From an uncultured Bacillota bacterium (GTDB taxonomy: Bacteria; Bacillota; Clostridia; Peptostreptococcales; Anaerovoracaceae): a DNA stretch of 6,304 nucleotides. Each line of letters starts with the position of its first letter. Position 1 is the stretch's first letter. Location of the stretch: the NCBI GenBank assembly GCA_946408315.1, contig CAMJRV010000149.1, positions 1-6,304 of the forward strand, written 5' to 3'. A model generated the notes under the pieces. The model did not search any database. It was not told the origin of the DNA and was given only the letters and a program-made list of their open reading frames with translations. The position numbers and the translations under genes are program-made. Positions 1 through 4,194 of the stretch are shown here, in pieces.

Positions 1-1082
1 ACTATCCCATGGAAGAGATCATGACGATCATGAAGCCGATTTATGAAGAAGCAGTGGCCAGAGCCAAGGCAGAAGACACACCGGAAAAGCGCAGAGGCGT
101 GGGCATTGCCTGGGGAGGCTTTAACGTAACGGAAGGACCTGCGGATCAGTGCACCGTTGCCATTGAGCTGCGGGAAGACGGAAAATTCGTCAAGTATGAT
201 ACGTGGCAGGACCAGGGCCAGGGCGGAGATGTAGGGTCCCTTCAGTGTACGCTGGAAGCCTTGAAGCCGCTGGGCGTTACGGTAGACGATATCGTGCTGA
301 TCCAGAATGACAGCAAGTACTGTCCCGATTCCGGACTGTCTGCGTCCTCCCGCCAACACTATATGAACAGCATTACCTCGAAAATGGCGGCGGATCAGTT
401 GATGAACGCCATGAGAAAGCCGGACGGAACGTACCGGACCTATGCGGAAATGATAGCGGAAGGCATCCCGACCAAGTATGAAGGGGAATACCTGAACCCC
501 AGTGATCCCGATCTCTGCGGACTGGACCCCAATACCGGGATTGGAAACCCGACGCCCGACTATACCTACGGCATGTTCCTTGCGGAGGTGGAAGTCGATA
601 CGGCCACCGGAAAGACCACCGTGCTGTCCTACACCTGCGTAGACGATGTGGGCGTAGTAGGCAACATCGATTCGGTCAACGGCCAGGCCTACGGCGGACT
701 GTCCCACTGTATCGGCTTTGCTCTTTCGGAAAACTATGACGATGTCAAGAAGCACAATAACATTCTGGGGGCAGGTGTGCCTGCGATCAAGGATATCCCG
801 GATGACTTCAATATCATCCATGTGGTAACCCACCGGAAAAAGAATCCTTTCGGTTCCTCCGGCGCATCGGAAGCCTTCCAGTCAGGCGGACATATGGCGG
901 TCATCAATGCCATCTACAATGCCTGCGGCGTGAGAATCTATGAGATCCCTGCCCTGCCAGCCAAGGTGAAGGAAGGCTTGGAGAAGCTTGCAAAGGGTGA
1001 GAAGATCGAGCCGCCGAAGAAGTACTTCCTCGGTTCCCACTTCTACGAGGAGATGGAATACATCAGGAACAACCCCGTCTAA
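1..1082 (+). CDS. mop: Mop-type aldehyde oxidoreductase, C-terminal part (5' end outside window)
   Basis: This is the C-terminal ~359 residues of a xanthine oxidase family molybdenum hydroxylase resembling Desulfovibrio gigas aldehyde oxidoreductase, which oxidises aldehydes to carboxylates in the cytoplasm. The frame is open to the window edge; the first whole codon is at 3, and the ATG at 9 is internal because the second copy at 4195 has the same residues (YPMEE) near its residue 590. Visible family motifs are TWQDQGQGGD (Moco-domain segment, 201-230), TYGMFLAEVEVDTATGKTT (about 564-620), YGGLSHCIGFALSE (about 690-731) and PFGSSGASE, whose Glu at 870-872 matches the catalytic Glu869 of the D. 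gigas enzyme. After the usual family end (PALPAKVKEGL) there is a ~33-residue charged extension ending NNPV. The stop is TAA at 1080-1082. The true substrate cannot be told from sequence. Confidence 0.93.
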   Translation, partial: YPMEEIMTIMKPIYEEAVARAKAEDTPEKRRGVGIAWGGFNVTEGPADQCTVAIELREDGKFVKYDTWQDQGQGGDVGSLQCTLEALKPLGVTVDDIVLIQNDSKYCPDSGLSASSRQHYMNSITSKMAADQLMNAMRKPDGTYRTYAEMIAEGIPTKYEGEYLNPSDPDLCGLDPNTGIGNPTPDYTYGMFLAEVEVDTATGKTTVLSYTCVDDVGVVGNIDSVNGQAYGGLSHCIGFALSENYDDVKKHNNILGAGVPAIKDIPDDFNIIHVVTHRKKNPFGSSGASEAFQSGGHMAVINAIYNACGVRIYEIPALPAKVKEGLEKLAKGEKIEPPKKYFLGSHFYEEMEYIRNNPV

Positions 1083-1186
1083 AGGCCGACAGCGACGATG
1101 ACTGGAAGCCTCTGGAGCGGGTGAAGCTGCTGGAAAGAACGGAAGCATCTGGATCAGGGCTTCCTGTGGCGAAACCCTTTGAATTA

Positions 1187-1195
1187 TGGTATAAT
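1187..1195 (+). promoter_or_regulatory. Extended -10 promoter element
   Basis: TGG followed by a perfect TATAAT (1190-1195) forms a textbook extended -10 for a sigma-A type RNA polymerase. The -35 region at the right distance (1167-1172, TGGCGA) is weak, which extended -10 promoters can tolerate. Transcription would start near 1202 and read into the central Fe-S flavoprotein gene at 1324, giving a leader of about 120 nt. It lies inside a non-coding gap. The promoter is inferred from sequence alone. Confidence 0.5.
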
Positions 1196-1231
1196 AATAT
1201 CGGTCTGCGATGTATTTCGCAGGCCGATATT
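1196..1231. repeat. 15-bp inverted repeat (operator or hairpin) just after the -10
   Basis: The arms 1196-1210 (AATATCGGTCTGCGA) and 1217-1231 (TCGCAGGCCGATATT) pair over 15 bp with one G-T wobble and a 6-nt loop. No T-run follows on the + strand and only a mixed A/T stretch lies on the other side, so it is a poor intrinsic terminator. Because the dyad covers the predicted transcription start, a repressor operator is one reading. The other is a weak hairpin at the end of the aldehyde oxidoreductase transcript. Confidence 0.7.
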
Positions 1232-1243
1232 GGTAGTGAGATA

Positions 1244-1311
1244 AAGCGCGTTGCGTTTAAAAAGTGAAGCAAGTTGCGTTTAAAAGTAAAGCGCGTTGAT
1301 GTATTTTAAAG
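1244..1311 (+). repeat. Three imperfect tandem repeats of 22-23 bp
   Basis: Three head-to-tail copies lie at 1244-1266, 1267-1288 and 1289-1311. Copies 1 and 2 share GTTGCGTTTAAAA and nearly the same AAGC start. Copies 1 and 3 share AAGCGCGTTG, while copy 3 diverges in its second half (ATGTATTTTAAAG). The repeats end five bases before the ribosome binding site of the gene at 1324. They may bind a regulator cooperatively or act in the mRNA leader; no known binding site was recognised. Confidence 0.75.
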
Positions 1312-1315
1312 AAAT

Positions 1316-1321
1316 GGTGAT
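1316..1321 (+). promoter_or_regulatory. Ribosome binding site for the gene at 1324
   Basis: GGTGAT matches the 3' half of the extended Shine-Dalgarno AAGGAGGTGATC. Counted from the equivalent of the GGAGG core, it sits about six bases before the ATG at 1324. The usual purine-rich AGGAGG is missing, so the site looks weaker than that of the second aldehyde oxidoreductase gene. It supports ATG 1324 as the start. Confidence 0.5.
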
Positions 1322-1323
1322 TT

Positions 1324-3810
1324 ATGGAACAGTATTTGAAAAATTTTAAAAATTGCCGGGAGAAGGAAATTCCCTTTTGCGCGGCGGAATGTCCTTTTCA
1401 TCTGGACATCCTCGACTTCATCGAGAAAATGAAGCGCGGTGGATTTAAAGGCGCCTTCAAGACCTATCGCAATGCGGTGGGCTTTCCTCTCATCGCATCG
1501 AATCTGTGCCATGAACCCTGTAAAGGCGTATGCCCGAGAAAAGGACCGGACAGCGCCATTGACCTGCTTATGCTGGAAAAGGCGTGTATTTCCTTTGCGG
1601 GGGACAGGAGCCCCACCGATTATAATCTGCCCCTGAAAAAGAAGAAGGCGGCGATCATCGGAGCGGGAATCAGCGGACTTGCCTGTGCGCTGCGTCTTTG
1701 CATGAAAAAATATGAAGTGGAAATTTTTGAAGCGTCCGGGCGAATCGGCGGCTACCTTTGGGAGCTGATGGAGCCGGAGCTCTTCTTGACCGATATAGAA
1801 GAACAATTTAAGCACGAGAAATATGTGCTGCATCTGAATACACCTGTTCATTCCCCTGCGGATCTGGCGGAGGGCGGCTTTGACGCGGTCTACGTCGCAA
1901 CAGGAGACGCCGGGAACGACTTCGGCCTGCTGGAGGATAACCAGGCCATGATCGGAAACGCCGGATGGTTTGCCGGCGGCGGTCTGATCGGAGAATCGCC
2001 TGTCTATGCCCTGGCAAACGGCTTGAACATGGGAACGGTCATTGATAACTTTTTGAAGACAGGAAATCTTTTAAATCCGGAAAACGTACAAAAGACCTGT
2101 ATGCATCTCGATCCTGCCAAACTGAAATATGAGGAGCCGGTCGTTCCCGCAGACGGAGCGGGCTACAGCGAAGAGGAAGCGAAGCGGGAGGCCGCGCGCT
2201 GCCTGGAATGTCAGTGCGATTTCTGCCGAACCTATTGCGATCTGACGGAGTTTTATAATAAATGGCCGCTGAGAATCCGGGATGAGATCATAGCCACCAC
2301 CCTTCCCGGTTCCACCGAGGTAAAAGCGTCCCCGGCCAAGCGGCTTTTGAGCACCTGTAACCAATGTGGCCTGTGCAAAGAGACGTGTCCGGAGGAGATC
2401 GACCTGGGAGGCCTGATCCTGGAGGGCAGAAAGAGCATGCACCGCCAGAAAAAAGCGCCATGGGTATTTCATGATTTCTGGCTGCGGGATATGGATTTTT
2501 CCAATGGATCGCTGGCCGCGTTCACAGGAGCGCCCGGAGAACCTCCGGCAGGCGTGCCCGGCCAACTCCCGGCAGAAGCGCACGAGGGACTTCGGACAGA
2601 AGATTCCGGCGAAGTCCCTTCCGGCGCAGCCCTTTCCAGCGAAAAAGCGAAATGCGAGTACGCCTTTTTCCCGGGCTGTCAGCTTGGGGCAAGCGAACCC
2701 GCATTGGTAGAGAACGCGTACGCCTATCTCGTGGGCAAGAAGCCCGCTACCGGCCTGATGCTGCGCTGCTGCGGCGCGCCTGCCGAATGGTCGGGAGACG
2801 AGGAGAAGTTTGACTGGGAGCTGGAAACGATCCGCAGTCTGTGGGCGGAGCTGGGAAAGCCGGTGGTAATACTGGCCTGTCCGACCTGTGAAAAGAAATT
2901 CAAGACCTATCTGCCGGAGATTCCGGTGGTCTCCTTATATGAAATCATCGCTCAATGGGGGCTGGAAGCGTCTTCGACAGCGGCAAACTGCCTGGAGATG
3001 CCGGAGCACCCGGAATCACCGCAAACTCCTGAATCCGGGAAAGTATACTCCGTATTTGACGCCTGCGCGGCGAGACATGAGCCGGGGATGAAGGCCGCCG
3101 TCCGCCGGTTGGCGGAAGGTGCGGGCTGCAGTCTTGCGCCTATGCCGTTTCACGACGCCTTTGAGCAGTGTTGCAGCTTCGGGGGACAGCCTAGCGCAGC
3201 GAATCCTGAATATGTCGACTTTGTCGTGCAGAAGAGGATTTCGGAAAGCGACAAGCCGTATATCACATACTGCGTGAACTGCCGTGACGTTTTCCTCGAC
3301 GCCGGAAAGGAAGCGGTCCATATTCTGGATCTGCTTTTGGGCACGGGAAAGGGCCCCGACAGGCTTGCGACGGTCAGCGAGCGCCGGGAGAACCGTATCC
3401 GCCTTAAGCAGAAGCTTCTGAAGACGTACTGGAATCTGGATATGGAGGAACGCAGGAAAGAAGAGAAGATCGCTGTGAAGATTCCTGAAGCGCTTGCAGA
3501 AAAGCTCAGCAGGAACAGGATTCTGGAGGAAGACGTGATCGAGGCTCTGGACTTCTGTGAACGCACCGGACGCAGGGTCTATCATCCCGACCGGGAGACG
3601 TTCAGCGGGTACAAGGAGATCGGCTATACGACGTATTGGGTGGAATACCGGATTGTCGGGCCGGACAGCGATAGCGCTGTGACGGGAGCTTCGGCTCCAG
3701 GCGGAGGCGTCGAAGCGGGCCTTCCCTCCTACGAGCTGGTCAACGCCTATGCTCACAGAATCAAGATCGAGCTGGAGGCGGTCTGGAACGGAAAAAGGAC
3801 AGAGACGTGA
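1324..3810 (+). CDS. FAD/Fe-S/CCG-domain oxidoreductase (pyridine nucleotide-disulfide oxidoreductase/dicluster-binding type)
   Basis: This 828-residue protein has no signal peptide or clear membrane segment and should be a cytoplasmic electron-transfer protein. Residues 1-100 resemble the GltD N-terminal Fe-S domain (Cys19, Cys23, Cys62, Cys66, Cys70). Residues 109-265 are one Rossmann unit with GAGISG (113-118), Glu136 at the end of strand 2, and VATG (191-194). The chain then runs almost directly into the FAGGG segment (216-220), where GltD relatives have GGD, so the NAD(P)H subdomain is missing. Fe-S motifs follow at Cys293/296/298/301/305 and CNQCGLCKETCP (Cys345/348/351/355). Two HdrB/HdrD-type CCG domains have Cys452, Cys482-Cys483, Cys519-x2-Cys522, and Cys581, Cys616-Cys617, Cys650-x2-Cys653. 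The last ~130 residues contain TYWVEY and NAYAHRIKI. From memory, such proteins are encoded beside Mop-type aldehyde oxidoreductases in anaerobes such as Desulfovibrio. Lying between two FAD-less Mop genes suggests it exchanges electrons with them (inference). Confidence 0.9.
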   Translation: MEQYLKNFKNCREKEIPFCAAECPFHLDILDFIEKMKRGGFKGAFKTYRNAVGFPLIASNLCHEPCKGVCPRKGPDSAIDLLMLEKACISFAGDRSPTDYNLPLKKKKAAIIGAGISGLACALRLCMKKYEVEIFEASGRIGGYLWELMEPELFLTDIEEQFKHEKYVLHLNTPVHSPADLAEGGFDAVYVATGDAGNDFGLLEDNQAMIGNAGWFAGGGLIGESPVYALANGLNMGTVIDNFLKTGNLLNPENVQKTCMHLDPAKLKYEEPVVPADGAGYSEEEAKREAARCLECQCDFCRTYCDLTEFYNKWPLRIRDEIIATTLPGSTEVKASPAKRLLSTCNQCGLCKETCPEEIDLGGLILEGRKSMHRQKKAPWVFHDFWLRDMDFSNGSLAAFTGAPGEPPAGVPGQLPAEAHEGLRTEDSGEVPSGAALSSEKAKCEYAFFPGCQLGASEPALVENAYAYLVGKKPATGLMLRCCGAPAEWSGDEEKFDWELETIRSLWAELGKPVVILACPTCEKKFKTYLPEIPVVSLYEIIAQWGLEASSTAANCLEMPEHPESPQTPESGKVYSVFDACAARHEPGMKAAVRRLAEGAGCSLAPMPFHDAFEQCCSFGGQPSAANPEYVDFVVQKRISESDKPYITYCVNCRDVFLDAGKEAVHILDLLLGTGKGPDRLATVSERRENRIRLKQKLLKTYWNLDMEERRKEEKIAVKIPEALAEKLSRNRILEEDVIEALDFCERTGRRVYHPDRETFSGYKEIGYTTYWVEYRIVGPDSDSAVTGASAPGGGVEAGLPSYELVNAYAHRIKIELEAVWNGKRTET
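2585..2619. repeat. 10-bp perfect inverted repeat inside the linker coding sequence
   Basis: AGGGACTTCG (2585-2594) and CGAAGTCCCT (2610-2619) are exact reverse complements separated by 15 bases, with one further G-T pair outside. They lie in the part of the Fe-S flavoprotein gene encoding a Gly/Pro/Ala-rich linker (residues about 400-443), which also shows repeated CCGG-type words. It may reflect simple-sequence expansion or an mRNA hairpin between domains; no function is established. Confidence 0.6.
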
Positions 3811-3914
3811 TATTCCCTAAGGAAGACCTGAAACCTTATACCGAGCTTATGCGAAGCATACAAGCGAGGGAGGCTTCTGTGGGAATACCACGTCACCTGC
3901 ATGTCCGATATTAG
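3807..3914 (+). pseudogene. Short reading frame overlapping the upstream stop, possible gene remnant
   Basis: A GTG at 3807 overlaps the TGA of the Fe-S flavoprotein gene (GTGA) and opens a 35-codon frame ending in TAG at 3912. It begins VIFPKEDLKPYTELMRSIQ. AAAAAGGAC upstream is a modest ribosome binding site at a usable distance. The GTGA overlap is typical of translationally coupled genes, and the first ~22 residues read like the helical start of a real protein. The frame then stops just before the next promoter. A later IPRH segment vaguely recalls the S-x-PR-x region of XdhC/CoxI molybdenum-hydroxylase maturation proteins, which would suggest an internally deleted remnant, but this is weak. 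It may also be a coincidental open frame. Confidence 0.28.
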
Positions 3915-3943
3915 TTGACAGGGGGCGCTCCCGCTGATAAACT
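3915..3943 (+). promoter_or_regulatory. Sigma-A type promoter for the Moco-riboswitch leader
   Basis: A perfect -35 TTGACA (3915-3920) is followed by a 17-base spacer and a -10 TAAACT (3938-3943) with an extended TGA just before it (3935-3937). Transcription should begin near 3950, a few bases ahead of the riboswitch. The spacer contains the near-palindrome GGGGGCGCTCCC (3921-3932), which could be an operator. The promoter separates the second aldehyde oxidoreductase from the upstream gene as its own transcription unit. Confidence 0.8.
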
Positions 3944-3957
3944 ACAATTGAATCTAG

Positions 3958-4085
3958 AGTAACGAAAATATCTCCGAGCCTTATTTCTTTCGGCAGAAAT
4001 GCTAATAATACTGCTAAGGAATTGAGGTCTATGGGTTTGCGGGGAAACACGCAAACCTCCCGCGTTTGGAAAGGGGAAGGTAAAA
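3958..4085 (+). promoter_or_regulatory. Molybdenum cofactor (Moco) riboswitch
   Basis: The leader RNA matches the Moco RNA motif known upstream of Moco/tungsten-cofactor synthesis and utilisation genes, including E. coli moaA. Direct evidence is a stem GGTTTGCG (4034-4041) / CGCAAACC (4050-4057) closing a GGGAAACA loop, followed by the hallmark CCTCCCG (4056-4062) and TGGAAAGG (4067-4074). E. coli moaA has the same order: stem, GGAAGAAA-like loop, stem, CCUCCCG, UGGAAAGG. Upstream parts include CTCCGAGCC (about 3971-3979), AATGCT and TAAGGA, in the order expected. The 5' and 3' limits are approximate. It lies directly before a terminator and a Moco-dependent enzyme gene, so it likely senses the cofactor and controls read-through. 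Whether the ligand is Mo or W cofactor cannot be told. Confidence 0.9.
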
Positions 4086-4106
4086 ATAAAAGCAGCATTT
4101 TTAGCC
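4079..4106 (+). promoter_or_regulatory. Candidate antiterminator stem of the riboswitch expression platform
   Basis: GGTAAAAAT (4079-4087) can pair with ATTTTTAGCC (4097-4106), with one bulged G. Its 3' arm uses AGCC at 4103-4106, which is also the 5' end of the terminator stem, so the two structures exclude each other. This is the arrangement expected of a transcription-attenuation riboswitch, but the stem is A/U-rich and its use is inferred. Confidence 0.4.
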
Positions 4107-4143
4107 TATCCTTTTTTTGAACGAGGGATGGGCTTTTTGTTTT
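4103..4143 (+). terminator. Intrinsic (regulated) terminator after the Moco riboswitch
   Basis: AGCCTATCC (4103-4111) pairs with GGATGGGCT (4126-4134) over nine base pairs including one wobble, closing a 14-base loop. A T-rich run TTTTTGTTTT (4134-4143) follows at once, as in rho-independent terminators. It lies between the riboswitch and the ribosome binding site with no gene before it in the same transcript, so it must be an attenuator rather than a simple gene-end terminator. Confidence 0.88.
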
Positions 4144-4183
4144 GAGAGCTAACGATTAAAATCCAAACAAAGAGGCAAATTTT

Positions 4184-4189
4184 AGGAGG
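4184..4189 (+). promoter_or_regulatory. Strong ribosome binding site for the gene at 4195
   Basis: AGGAGG stands five bases before ATG 4195, which fixes the start. It lies ~40 bases after the terminator T-run, so control appears to be by transcription attenuation rather than by hiding this site in the aptamer. Confidence 0.9.
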
Positions 4190-4194
4190 TTTTC

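Noticed and set aside
9..11. ATG at 9 as the start of the first gene
   Set aside because: The frame is open to the window edge, no ribosome binding site precedes it, and the paralogue at 4195 has the same Met about 590 residues into the protein.
1141..1164. Short hairpin GGAAGC / GCTTCC as a terminator for the first gene
   Set aside because: The stem is only six pairs with a 12-base interior and no T-run follows.
1085..1267. Open + strand frame of ~60 codons after the first gene, with coding-like codons at its start
   Set aside because: It has no start codon with a ribosome binding site, runs through the extended -10 and the dyad, and matches no family I recognise.
1306..1851. 181-codon open frame on the - strand
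   Set aside because: It is antisense to the Fe-S flavoprotein N-terminus, which has clear cysteine and GxGxxG motifs on the + strand.
3016..3756. 246-codon open frame on the - strand
   Set aside because: It is antisense to the second CCG domain and C-terminal domain of the Fe-S flavoprotein and looks like a codon-bias shadow.
3845..3865. Hairpin GCTTATGC / GCATACAAGC after the Fe-S flavoprotein gene as a terminator
   Set aside because: The stem is interrupted by a bulge and followed by purine-rich sequence rather than a T-run.
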